Shown here: piece after piece, positions 39,434 to 47,055 of the stretch
Position numbering within the stretch: the first letter of the stretch is position 1
How the letters are laid out: the number at the start of each line of letters is the position of its first letter
The notes under the pieces: model-generated
Database searches by the model: none
The model's input: the letters and a program-made list of their open reading frames with translations, nothing else
What the model was told of the DNA's origin: nothing
Assembly: GCA_963849635.1 (NCBI GenBank)
Contig: CAWKIA010000036.1
Location: 1-64,000, forward strand
Direction of reading: 5' to 3'
DNA from: CAVRUD01 sp963849635
GTDB lineage: Bacteria; Chloroflexota; Chloroflexia; Thermomicrobiales; UBA6265
Length of the DNA stretch: 64,000 bases
Program-made: the position numbers and the translations under genes

Positions 39434-40081
39434 CTCCGTGCATCGTTATCGACATCGGCGATCCGGTTGGGACCGGGTTTCCGCTCGGGCGCGCCATCTC
39501 CCGGCGCAAGGTAGTCAAGGCCGACCCAGTATATCCGTCGTGAATCGCGCAAACGCGTACGGAACATGATTTCTCAAACAAGTCTGCCGCGAACCGTGGT
39601 GAGATCAAAACAATTTCGGCGGTGCGTTGGAGTAATCGACGATCGGGCAGGATTATCGCGGCTGCGCCCCACAGACGCACGCCAGGTGCATTCGCGACAG
39701 CGGTAAGCGCCGTCCCCGACGCGACTGGTTTCACGCTCTTCGGCGTATCCCCCCGGGTCGGAGTGGGGGCTCCTATGGATTTGGGTAGCGTTCGCTTGAG
39801 CACGAGGTCCAGCACACGGCCGCCACAGCGGCGATCAGGCCGGTGACCGCACAGTTCGGCTCGCCCACATGGTCGGACTGGATCCGCGCGATGTCGTCGC
39901 GATCTTTCGGAGGACTGCCCGCCTGTAGCGTTCCGGTCTCGATTCCCCGCCAAGTTATCGCATGGGATGGACACCGCCACCAGCGGCCTACGCCGGCTGG
40001 CAGCGCTGGAGGCCTTGCGCTCCTTGGCACGCTGGCCTGACGGCTGGCTTCCGCGGGGCGCCGCCCGTGTGGCCGGACAAT
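39434..40081. other. Long intergenic stretch without recognised gene
   Basis: About 650 bases between the enolase-superfamily gene and the terminator of the Cys-rich protein gene. A minus-strand frame is open across much of it but reads Arg/Pro/Ser-rich, with no family motif or good ribosome-binding site. It may be decayed coding DNA; I could not identify it. Confidence 0.4.
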
Positions 40082-40113
40082 AGCGCGGGGACACCTTTCG
40101 GCATCCCCGCGCT
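40082..40113 (-). terminator. Terminator of the Cys-rich secreted protein gene
   Basis: AGCGCGGGGA and TCCCCGCGCT form a perfect 10-bp stem with a 12-base loop, about 57 bp beyond the stop codon at 40170 on the minus strand. Confidence 0.6.
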
Positions 40114-40169
40114 CAAGAATCGATCAATTCGGAGTTACCCGAGGACGCGGCAGAGTGGGCAGGTGCGTC

Positions 40170-41105
40170 CTAGCGGCAGACGCCGAGCGAGACCCCGTCG
40201 CTGGTACAGCCATTGCCAGCCCAGCAGTCGCCGCCGCAGCGACAGGGGAGGCCGGGTCCGACTTGCCCACAGACCCAGGTCCCCGGCGCTCCGCTGTCGT
40301 TGCAGAAGCCGGTGGTGCAGTCGCCGCCGGAGACGCAGGGGCCGCCGGCGCAATTCTGCTTGCAGACGCCGAGCGAGACCCCGTCGCCGTTGCAGTTCTT
40401 GCTGGTACAGTCGCTGCCGCAGCGGCAGGTTAGGCCGGCCGTGACGGGCGCACAGACGGCCGGTGAAACATTGGTGTTGCAGAAGCCGCTAGAGCAGTCT
40501 CCGCCGCTGCCACATGGGCCCGGAGCGCACTGGGTCCCGCAGACCCCGAGCGAGACCCCGTCGCCGGTGCAGAACTTGCTCGTGCAATCCCCGCCGCAGA
40601 GGCACTGGCCACCAGCAGAGACCGGTGCGCAAATGCCGCTGTCATTGCAGAACTGGCTCGTGCAGTCGCCGCCACCAACACACTGTGCCCCCGCGCACTG
40701 GGGCTCTGGCGGCAATGTGGTGGTCGTCGTGGTCGTTGTCGTGGTGGTCGTTGTTGTCGTAGTCGTCGTGGGCGGGTCGATGCATCCAAAATCCCGGCTC
40801 GGTCTCCGGCCATCGGGGCAGCGGCATTCGCCCTTCTTGCACTCGCCTCCGGCGCAGGAGCGGCCGCAGGCGCCACAGTTGGCCAGATCGGTCTTCTTGT
40901 TGAAACAACCATCGGGGCACGGGTCGGTGCCAGCCGGGCAGGAGCAATCGCCCTTACTGTTGGCGATCTGCCCCGGGGGGCACGACGTCTGGGCGGAGGC
41001 GGCACGCACGCCGGCGATCAAGGCGGCCAGGCCGCCAAGGAGGCCGCGCCGGGTCTTGGGCGCGGCCAGCGATTTGGTGAGCGCATCGAAGCTGCGTGGT
41101 TCCAC
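40170..41105 (-). CDS. Exported Cys-rich repeat protein with shared Tat-like leader and poly-Thr linker
   Basis: This 311-residue protein starts at GTG 41105. The leader EPRSFDALTKSLAAPKTRRG then LLGGLAALIAGVRAASA contains a twin-arginine-like RR and a hydrophobic core. It matches the leader of the protein at 43862-44605. The mature part begins with a Cys-rich segment (CPPGQIANSKGDCSCPAGTD, CFNKKTDLANCGACGRSCAG). An uninterrupted run of about 18 threonines follows. Repeats of about 60 residues then use the motifs GGDCTSQFCNDSG, CRCGSDCTSKNC and GDGVSLGVC. The even spacing of cysteines implies many disulfides and a compact extracellular repeat fold. No catalytic motif is present. Role unknown; surface adhesion or binding is possible. 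Confidence 0.85.
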   Translation of the reverse strand: MEPRSFDALTKSLAAPKTRRGLLGGLAALIAGVRAASAQTSCPPGQIANSKGDCSCPAGTDPCPDGCFNKKTDLANCGACGRSCAGGECKKGECRCPDGRRPSRDFGCIDPPTTTTTTTTTTTTTTTTTTLPPEPQCAGAQCVGGGDCTSQFCNDSGICAPVSAGGQCLCGGDCTSKFCTGDGVSLGVCGTQCAPGPCGSGGDCSSGFCNTNVSPAVCAPVTAGLTCRCGSDCTSKNCNGDGVSLGVCKQNCAGGPCVSGGDCTTGFCNDSGAPGTWVCGQVGPGLPCRCGGDCWAGNGCTSDGVSLGVCR

Positions 41106-41161
41106 CCGAGTGTTCCTTCGCTATGCGACTATCGCCGCCACCCGCCGCGTGATTGGATCCA

Positions 41162-41189
41162 CTTTAGGGCACCGCTCGGGCCGGGTCAA
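41162..41189 (-). promoter_or_regulatory. Promoter shared with the 44.6-kb paralogue
   Basis: On the minus strand TTGACC (41184-41189) is followed after 15-16 bases by CCTAAAG. The same arrangement, TTGACC...GTGCCCTAGAGTGG, lies at the same distance upstream of the leader paralogue. The match continues through the 5' UTR. Transcription start not known. Confidence 0.55.
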
Positions 41190-41408
41190 TCGGGGAAAAA
41201 GGAATTCGAACTTTCCGACTCTCCGAGAAGTCAGCCTGCGACAAAGAGCAAGGCAGGGAACGACGGTGCGCCTGTGGCGGGGTGCCGCTGAAAGGATGGA
41301 AATTTCTTCATTCGAGGCGGATGCATTTGGGGCCAGGCTCGTGGACGGCGCCGTTCAGGGGTGCGGACGATAGGCGCTGCCGGGGTCGGATGATCGGCAC
41401 GGGGCGGG
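41190..41408. other. Divergent intergenic region
   Basis: No gene is recognised between the shared-type promoter of the Cys-rich gene and the membrane-protein start. An AT-richer patch (GGGGAAAAAGGAATTCGAAC, about 41193) may mark upstream promoter DNA. Confidence 0.35.
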
Positions 41409-42544
41409 GTGTCAACCGACAAGCTTGTCTTCGTGGCTGTCCTGGCGCTGCGGCTGCTGGTGCCGCTGGCGATCCCGTACGTACCGCTGCCCGCGATCCT
41501 CGCGGCTCTGGTGATCGACGGGGTCGATCAGACGATTTTCAGAGCTGGACCGACCTCGATCTGAGCGGCTATCAGGGGTACGACAAGGCGCTGGATGTCT
41601 ACTACCTGACGATCGCCTATCTGGCGACGATCCGGAATTGGACGAACCTGGCCGCCTTCGAGGTGAGCCGCTTCCTGATCTACTACCGGCTCGTTGGGGT
41701 GCTGCTCTTTGAGTTTCTGCATTCCCGGGCGCTGCTGCTGATCTTCCCCAATACGTTCGAGTACTTCTTCAACTTCTACGAGGTGGTCCGGTTGCGCTGG
41801 GATCCGGTGCGGATGTCGCGGAGAGTGGTCTATGGGGCGGCGGCGGCGATCTGGGTGGTGATCAAGCTGCCGCATGAGTACTGGATCCATGTTGCCCAGC
41901 TTGATGTTACCGATGAGTTGAGCGCGCACCGTTGGGTGATGCCGGTCCTCGCCGTCGTCATCGTGGCGGCGGTCGGGGCGGGATGGTGGATCATCGTCAA
42001 CCGGCTGCCGCCAGCCGACCACCGCCCGGCGCTGGAGTATCCCAGCCATGAGGCGACGGTGCTGGTTCGCCGGGTGTTGCGTACGCCGATCCGTGAGCTT
42101 CTGGACTGGGTGCTGGTAGAGAAGATCATTATGGTGTCGCTGGTGAGCGTGATCTTTGCCCAGATCCTCCCGGATGTGCGCTCTGGCCCGATCCAGATGA
42201 CGGCCGGTGTGGCCTTCCTGATTACGTCCAACGCGGTGGTGAGTGAGCTTCTCATTCGGCGCGGGGTGAGCTGGAGCACGACGGCGAGGCAGTTTGGGGC
42301 GATGGCGGCGATCAACGCGGGGCTGGCGGTGGTTGGGTATGTGTTCGGGCCGGACACTGAGGGCGGGGTCCACCTGGGTAACGCGTTGTTCTTTCTGTAG
42401 TTGTTGACGCTGCTAGTGACGCTGTTTGACCGGTTTCGGCCGGAGCACCTGGCGCGTTTTGCTGTGGGGGCATCCCAGCGGACCGGAGCCGCAGGTTCCC
42501 TGATCCCGCCGGTCACCGCGGCCGATGGTTCTCTCAGGCGGTAG
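41409..42544 (+). CDS. Multi-pass membrane protein, frameshift and in-frame amber codon
   Basis: The predicted start is GTG 41409 after GGGGCGGG. The first segment (LVFVAVLALRLLVPLAIPYV) is a membrane helix. A frame change near 41541 leads into YQGYDKALDVYYLTIAYLAT and further hydrophobic stretches (YRLVGVLLFEFLHSRALLLI, VMPVLAVVIVAAVGAGWWII, KIIMVSLVSVIFAQILPD, and MTAGVAFLITSNAVVSELLI). Around seven helices are likely. At 42398 a TAG interrupts the frame after NALFFL. The same frame then continues LLTLLVTLFDRFRPEHLARF to a TAG at 42542-42544, as if a single base had changed. Family not recognised; a polytopic inner-membrane protein is certain. Confidence 0.72.
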
Positions 42545-42627
42545 AGGGGCTGGACAAGGATGGCTGGGCGGACGCGGTTCGGGGTTTAGCCGCCTTCAGT
42601 GGGGGGTTAGCGCTCGATGTGGGTGGA

Positions 42628-43494
42628 TCAGGCCTGATCTCCCTCGGAGAATTCCAGGGCGGCCGCGATCAACTCCCGGACGGTTGTCATGGTGCGGAGA
42701 GCGGCGTCAACCTGGGCGGCGTCGATATCGAGGCCGGGGTAGCGGGGGTCGACGGCGCAGGTGGAGAGGCGGTCGAGATCGTCCGTGAGCGGGCCGAGGG
42801 CGGGGATGATGGGGGCCGCGAGTGACGCAAGTGCGGCGAGGTCGTGGGTACGGGGGAAGCGGATCGAGCGCTGCTCGAGCAGGCCCTTGAGCGCTTTTTC
42901 GGTGCACTGCTGGGCGAGGAAGCAGACGAGATCGAGAACCGGGTCCGGGGACGCGAGGATCACTTGGGCGGACCTGGCGTCCTTGTCGGCCTTTCGAAGC
43001 CAGTCCCGGGTGGCGGCGGTGAGGCGCTTCGGACCGTCTGATGACGGGTTCTGCCGGCGGGCTGGTGGGGGGGCGTCCATGCCGTTTCTTGCGTAGAGCG
43101 TGATGCCTTTGAGCATGACGTCTTCGACGAAGAAGTCGCCCTCGGCGAGGCGGCTGGCGATGTCGTCCGGATGGCGGACCAGGACCTGAAGGCGGACGGG
43201 CAGATCGACATCCGCGGCGCGGCGGATGCTTTCGGCGTGCGCGGAGAGGGAGACGGTGACGGGTGTGTCCATGACGACCATGAGGTCGATGTCGCTGTCG
43301 GGGCGGGGAGTGCCAGAGGCGCGGGAGCCGAAGAGGACGACGCGGTCTGGGTCGAATCGCTCGGCGATGGTGGATGCGGCGATGGCGATCTCGTCTCGGT
43401 ACGACGGGACGCCGGGTGGGGTGGATGGGATCCGGGTCGGGTCGACGGCGATTCGCTGGGTGAGGGCGGCGGTGTGCTGAGAGCGGCCAGTCAT
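42628..43494 (-). CDS. Fused minimal nucleotidyltransferase (MNT) and HEPN domain protein
   Basis: This intact 288-residue protein joins two domains normally encoded by separate toxin-antitoxin genes. Residues about 20-120 are a DNA-polymerase-beta-like nucleotidyltransferase with motif VVLFGSRASGTPRPDSDIDL (GS...DxD). Residues about 150-280 are a HEPN helical domain (DWLRKADKDARSAQVILASP, LAQQCTEKALKGLLEQRSI). HEPN contains an Rx4H motif in RFPRTHDLAA but not the Rx4HxY form of HepT toxins. In two-gene MntA-HepT systems the nucleotidyltransferase adenylylates and silences the HEPN RNase. A covalent fusion implies built-in control or a different role. ATG 43494 follows GGAGG. Confidence 0.85.
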   Translation of the reverse strand: MTGRSQHTAALTQRIAVDPTRIPSTPPGVPSYRDEIAIAASTIAERFDPDRVVLFGSRASGTPRPDSDIDLMVVMDTPVTVSLSAHAESIRRAADVDLPVRLQVLVRHPDDIASRLAEGDFFVEDVMLKGITLYARNGMDAPPPARRQNPSSDGPKRLTAATRDWLRKADKDARSAQVILASPDPVLDLVCFLAQQCTEKALKGLLEQRSIRFPRTHDLAALASLAAPIIPALGPLTDDLDRLSTCAVDPRYPGLDIDAAQVDAALRTMTTVRELIAAALEFSEGDQA

Positions 43495-43622
43495 TGGAAG
43501 GTGCCTCCGCCTTCGTGGATTCCGTGACGGACGAGACCGTACCACTTTCAACAAGGAGAAGGCGAATCAGATCCACCACCCATGGTGGTCGGAGGCGCCA
43601 CAGCTGGGGTGGTCGATCGCCG

Positions 43623-43780
43623 CTACCCTAAGATGGCGAGCTGGGTGGGTCGATTGGGAGAGGGAAGCGCAGAGCCGCAGCTCTGGAGGGGAGCGATCAG
43701 CTCCGGGCCGTCGTTGGCGGGGTTACCGACGCTGGGGCCGACGGGGTGGCAGGTGAGGTGGTCGGGGTCGTTAGGATGAG
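43623..43780 (-). pseudogene. C-terminal fragment of an SRAP (YedK-like) gene
   Basis: Read on the minus strand this stretch gives LTCHPVGPSVGNPANDGPEL. It closely matches the tail of the SRAP gene at 45.1 kb (LTCHPVGPQVGNPANDGPEL). At DNA level about 75 bp of 43694-43770 and 45117-45190 align with few differences. Nothing resembling the SRAP N-terminus or catalytic MCGR precedes it. It is a duplicated remnant. Confidence 0.7.
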
Positions 43781-43809
43781 CGAAGGATGAAGGTGACGGG
43801 GGACCGAAG

Positions 43810-43839
43810 GCGCCGGCCCTGTGGTGGCAGGGCCGGCGC
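43810..43839 (-). terminator. Terminator of the 43862-44605 gene
   Basis: GCGCCGGCCCTG and CAGGGCCGGCGC form a perfect 12-bp stem with a 6-base loop, 22 bp past the stop codon of the secreted protein. No long T-tract follows. Confidence 0.65.
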
Positions 43840-43861
43840 GCGTTGTGCCGAGTACGGCGCG

Positions 43862-44605
43862 TTAGGGGATTTCGCAGGGCACGTCCACTTCCTCTTCGTC
43901 GAAGGACCCGGTGGCGTCGTCGGTGGCGATGACCCGGGCCTGCTCCAAGAAGCCGGTGGCCGTGCAGCCGGCGACGGTGCCGTTGTTCAACCGGAATGAG
44001 GCGAAGGCGCCGCTCGAGTCCGCGACGGTAGAAACGGTCTGGAACACGGCGTCGCCAAACAGGTCTTCGAGATCGAATTCTACCGTCCCGTTGGGGGTAA
44101 AACCGGTTCCGCTGACATCGACGAAGAAGCCCCTCAGCCCGCCGGAATTGAAGGGTGTGACGACGACGCTGATCGTCGGGTTGATCGGAACGGCGGTCGT
44201 CGTGCTGGTCGTGGTCGGGCCAGCCGTGGTGGTGGTCGTGGTCGGGCCAGCCGTGGTGGTGGTTGTGGTCGGCGCGGCCGTGGTGGTCGTCACCGGTGCG
44301 ACGGTGGTCGTCGTCGGTGCAATGGTGGTCGTGGTGGTCGCGACGGTGCCCGGGGCGGTGCACTCCTGGGGCGGGCGGCAGCGGGAGTTGCCGTTCGGGT
44401 AGACGCAGCAGACGCAGCCGGGCTTGCAGATTCCCGGGTTGGCGGCGCAGACGACGTTGCCGCATTGGGCCTGGGTGACCTGCGCGTCGGCGGCGCGGCC
44501 GCCGAGCAGGCCAGCGGCCAGCGCGGCCAGGGAGCCGAGGAAGCCACGCCGTGATCTCGGCGCGGCGAGCAACCTGGTGAGGTCATCGAACCATCGTGGA
44601 TCCAC
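43862..44605 (-). CDS. Exported protein with shared Tat-like leader, Thr-rich stalk and beta domain
   Basis: The GTG start at 44605 is chosen because it aligns with the paralogous leader and follows GAAAAGGGGG. The leader DPRWFDDLTRLLAAPRSRRG then FLGSLAALAAGLLGGRAADA is nearly the same as that of the protein at 40170-41105. The mature part has a Cys-rich knot (QCGNVVCAANPGICKPGCVC, then CVYPNGNSRCRPPQECTAP). A Thr/Pro/Ala stalk (TTTTAAPTTTTTTAGP repeats) follows. The last part is an Ig- or CARDB-like beta domain (ISVVVTPFNSGGLRGFFVDV, then FTPNGTVEFDLEDLFGD) ending VDVPCEIP. About 247 residues. Likely an extracellular binding or adhesion protein; no enzyme motif. Confidence 0.83.
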   Translation of the reverse strand: MDPRWFDDLTRLLAAPRSRRGFLGSLAALAAGLLGGRAADAQVTQAQCGNVVCAANPGICKPGCVCCVYPNGNSRCRPPQECTAPGTVATTTTTIAPTTTTVAPVTTTTAAPTTTTTTAGPTTTTTTAGPTTTSTTTAVPINPTISVVVTPFNSGGLRGFFVDVSGTGFTPNGTVEFDLEDLFGDAVFQTVSTVADSSGAFASFRLNNGTVAGCTATGFLEQARVIATDDATGSFDEEEVDVPCEIP

Positions 44606-44661
44606 TTCTGCCCCCTTTTCGATGCGATTGTTGCGGCAGCCCGCCACTCGGATGGCCCCAC

Positions 44662-44688
44662 TCTAGGGCACGGATCGGACCAGGTCAA
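44662..44688 (-). promoter_or_regulatory. Promoter shared with the 41.1-kb paralogue
   Basis: On the minus strand TTGACC (44683-44688) and CCTAGA (44662-44667) are spaced as in the 41.1-kb copy and embedded in GTGCCCTAGAGTGG. Homology extends across the 5' UTR to the start codon. Confidence 0.55.
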
Positions 44689-45059
44689 TCGCCGCCATCG
44701 GATGCGGGGGCGTGAAGAGGAGCGTTCCCGGGCCGGCGCCGGTAGGTGATCGTCTCGTTGGCGGTCACCGCGCTACCAAACTGGCGCACGCCCCGGTCGC
44801 TACGCCGCCGACGGTGTCGCTATCCCCCGCCGCCGCAGGGGTGTTGCCATTGGAGTCCATATTGCCCGCTATCGCGGTGGCGGTCATCGGTGTTGAGGCC
44901 CGAGACAAGGATGTCTGTGCGCTTGGAGCGGCGCGCGGCGGCATCGAGGCGTTCGACGAGCGGTCGCGCATATGACCGCATCACGGCGTCCAGGATGCCG
45001 GTCTAGGTGGTGGGTGAGCCAGCTCGAACACCCGCTACTTTCCTGGGATTCGGCGACGC
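44689..45059. other. Intergenic region without recognised gene
   Basis: About 370 bases between the promoter of the Thr-stalk protein and the SRAP stop. A few short frames are open on both strands. None has a recognisable motif, signal peptide or good ribosome-binding site. Confidence 0.4.
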
Positions 45060-45780
45060 TCAACCGATGAGCGCCAATTGCCTTACCCCGGCGGTTTCCG
45101 CCCCCGCCGCCAATGGGGCGATCAACTCTGGGCCGTCATTGGCGGGGTTGCCGACCTGTGGGCCGACGGGGTGGCAGGTAAGGCGGTCGGGGGCGTAGGG
45201 GCGGAGGAGGGGGAGGAGGTGTGCGGGGGGCGCGCTCGGCGCGGTCGAGCCAGCGGGCTTCGTCCTCTGGGCGGAGGATGACGGGCATGCGGTCGTGGAC
45301 GTGGGCGATGGTGTCGGCGGGTTTGGTGGTGATGATGCAGTAGGAGGCGACGATCTCGCCGTTGTCGTCGCGCCAGGCGTCGTAGAGTCCTGCCAGGGTG
45401 AAGAGGGAATGGTCGGTGGTGGTGAGGTACCAGGGACGGCGACGGGCGCCTTCGGCCTTCCATTCGTACCAGCCGGTGGCGGGGATGAGGCAGCGGGTGC
45501 GCAGAAAGGGAGCGCGGAACATCGGTTTCTGGAGGAGGGTTTCGGCGCGAGCGTTGATGGGGTTGGGGCCGTCGCCGTGGCGCTGGAGGAGGCCCCAGCG
45601 CATGGGTCGGACGTGGGGACTTCCTGAGGCATCCTGAACGACGACGGGGAGGAGCATGCCGGGAGCAGCATTCCAGGTGAGGCCGAGTTTCAACTGGTCG
45701 AGGTCACGGCCGCTGAGGCGGTGGCGCTCGCTGAAGTCGTCGTCGTCGGGTGTTTTTTCACGCGTGAGCCGTCCGCACAT
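45060..45780 (-). CDS. SRAP-domain protein (SOS-response-associated peptidase, YedK/HMCES-like), one frameshift
   Basis: SRAP proteins cross-link covalently to abasic sites in single-stranded DNA through Cys2 and later release themselves. The ATG at 45780 gives the mandatory N-terminus MCGRLTRE, placing the catalytic cysteine second. Other motifs are LTWNAAPGMLLPVVVQD, MRWGLLQRHGDGPNPINARA (catalytic Asn), RCLIPATGWYEWKAEGARR (the active-site Glu) and VHDRMPVILRPEDEARWLD (catalytic His). The frame changes near 45230, and the correct tail is YAPDRLTCHPVG then NPANDGPELIAPL. A LexA-type box in its promoter fits DNA-damage induction. Length about 240 residues is normal. Confidence 0.9.
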
Positions 45781-45810
45781 GGCACATCCCCCTCCTGTTG
45801 CGTCCGAGTC

Positions 45811-45839
45811 ATCGTAATAGAACATATGTTCTATTGCAA
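45811..45839 (-). promoter_or_regulatory. SRAP promoter with LexA-type SOS box
   Basis: On the minus strand TTGCAA (-35) and TACGAT (-10) are 17 bp apart. The spacer contains the perfect palindrome AATAGAACATATGTTCTATT (45816-45835), with the GAAC-N4-GTTC core used by LexA of Gram-positive and related bacteria. A repressor here would block polymerase directly. The near-identical box at 6342-6355 supports a shared regulator. Confidence 0.7.
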
Positions 45840-45871
45840 GCCAGAAATTGCAATTGGTCAGTTGGTCTCTG

Positions 45872-45937
45872 GCTAGATGGTGAAGTGCTCCTCCGAGTCC
45901 AAGAGGAGGGCGAGTTCGATTCCTCCAGCATCTAGCA
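45872..45937 (+). other. tRNA-like stem-loop element of unknown function
   Basis: GCTAGATG (45872-45879) pairs perfectly with CATCTAGC (45929-45936), like an acceptor stem. Between them lie a CTCCTC...GAGGAG hairpin and a GAGTTCGATTC stretch resembling a T-loop. There is no room for a D-arm and the T-stem does not pair well, so it is not a standard tRNA. It could be a degenerate tRNA, an attachment-site remnant or a structured leader. Confidence 0.35.
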
Positions 45938-46054
45938 AAGGACTGTGGCGTTGCTCGTTTGACTTATCAGGGAGCCAGCTATCCGCAGGGCTCCACAAAC
46001 CGGTAATCGGGTTTACGATGCCGGCGTGGCCATTTGTTCGCTTGGGAGACAAAT

Positions 46055-46949
46055 ATGCTCAGGATCGGCATTGTTGGGTCGGACAATTCGCACGCGCTGA
46101 TTTATTCCACGATGCTCAACGTCGAGCGGGTCGGTGGAGACGAGATCAGGGCGGTCGCGATCTGGGGTCAGGAGGCAGCGCGCACCAAGGAGGTCGCCGA
46201 GAAGGCGAGCATCGAGACGATCGTTGACCGTGTCGAGGACATGCTCGATCTGGTCGATGCGGTCTTCGTCGAAGATCGGCATGGTGGATTGCACGCCGAG
46301 CATGCGTTGCCCTTTCTTGAACGTGGGCTGCCGGTCTTCGTCGACAAGCCGCTGGCGATCTCGCTTGGAGGATTGCGGCCGGATCATCGCCGCCGCCAAT
46401 GCCTCGGGCTCGTACCTGACCTCGTTCTCCTCGCTGCGGACAGCTGAGACGACCAATGCGATCGCAAGTGCCGCAACTGGGATCGGCGAGATCCGGGTCG
46501 GGCAATTCGCCGGTCCGTGCGACTTTGAGAGTGTCAACGGCGGATCGTACTTCTACGCCACGCACGTCATCGAAATGGCGATTCGCCTCATTGGGGAGGA
46601 TGTGCGTTCGGTCAGCGCGGTTCGCTCCGGCAAGATGGCCGTGGTGACCGCGATCTGGGAGAGCGGCGCCATCGGCACCTTCTCCTACCTGGGTGACGCC
46701 CAATACCACTTCACTGCCACGCTCTTCGGCACCGAGGGCATGACCAGCGGGGAAGTGCTTGTCAATCACGACACCTATCGCACCGCGATCGGAATCGTGC
46801 TCGACGGCATGAAAAAAGGTCAGCGTCAGTTCACCGATGTGCAGCTTGTGCGGCCGGTGGCGATCGTGCACGCCATGGAGCAGTCGCTGGCCACCGCCGG
46901 GGCCACGGTTGAGATCGCTCCCTTGATCGAGCGGGCCTTGTCCCGCTGA
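46055..46949 (+). CDS. Gfo/Idh/MocA-family oxidoreductase, one frameshift
   Basis: The protein starts MLRIGIVGSDNSHALIYSTM, a Rossmann-fold NAD(P)-binding motif. Then come VDAVFVEDRHGGLHAEHALP and GLPVFVDKPLAISL, whose Lys is the conserved catalytic EKP-type lysine (here DKP). The frame changes near 46370. The second half (GRIIAAANASGSYLTSFSSL, GSYFYATHVIEMAIRLIGED) is the substrate-binding alpha/beta domain. After correction about 297 residues, slightly short for the family, where 330-400 is usual. Such enzymes reduce or oxidise sugars or inositols. The start has a GGGAGAC site. It is convergent with methionine aminopeptidase. Confidence 0.84.
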
Positions 46950-46988
46950 TTCAGTTGTGCAAATGATGCTGTTTCCGGCATAACGCGT

Positions 46989-47014
46989 TGCATCGCGCCA
47001 CCGGGCGCGATGCA
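46989..47014. terminator. Hairpin between convergent genes
   Basis: TGCATCGCGCC and GGCGCGATGCA form a perfect 11-bp stem with loop ACCG, midway between the oxidoreductase stop and the methionine aminopeptidase stop. It probably ends transcription of one or both. Confidence 0.65.
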
Positions 47015-47055
47015 CCATGCCGTAACCCGGCTCCCTCAATCGGAGGGGTGGTCTT

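Noticed and set aside
39414..40094. A 226-codon minus-strand frame in the gap before the Cys-rich protein, with faint similarity to a regulator.
   Set aside because: No HTH or effector-domain motif could be followed, the composition is Arg/Pro/Ser-rich, and no ribosome-binding site is visible.
40700..40775. Short tandem repeats resembling a microsatellite or a small CRISPR.
   Set aside because: They are the Thr codons of the polythreonine linker. There are no regular spacers and no cas genes.
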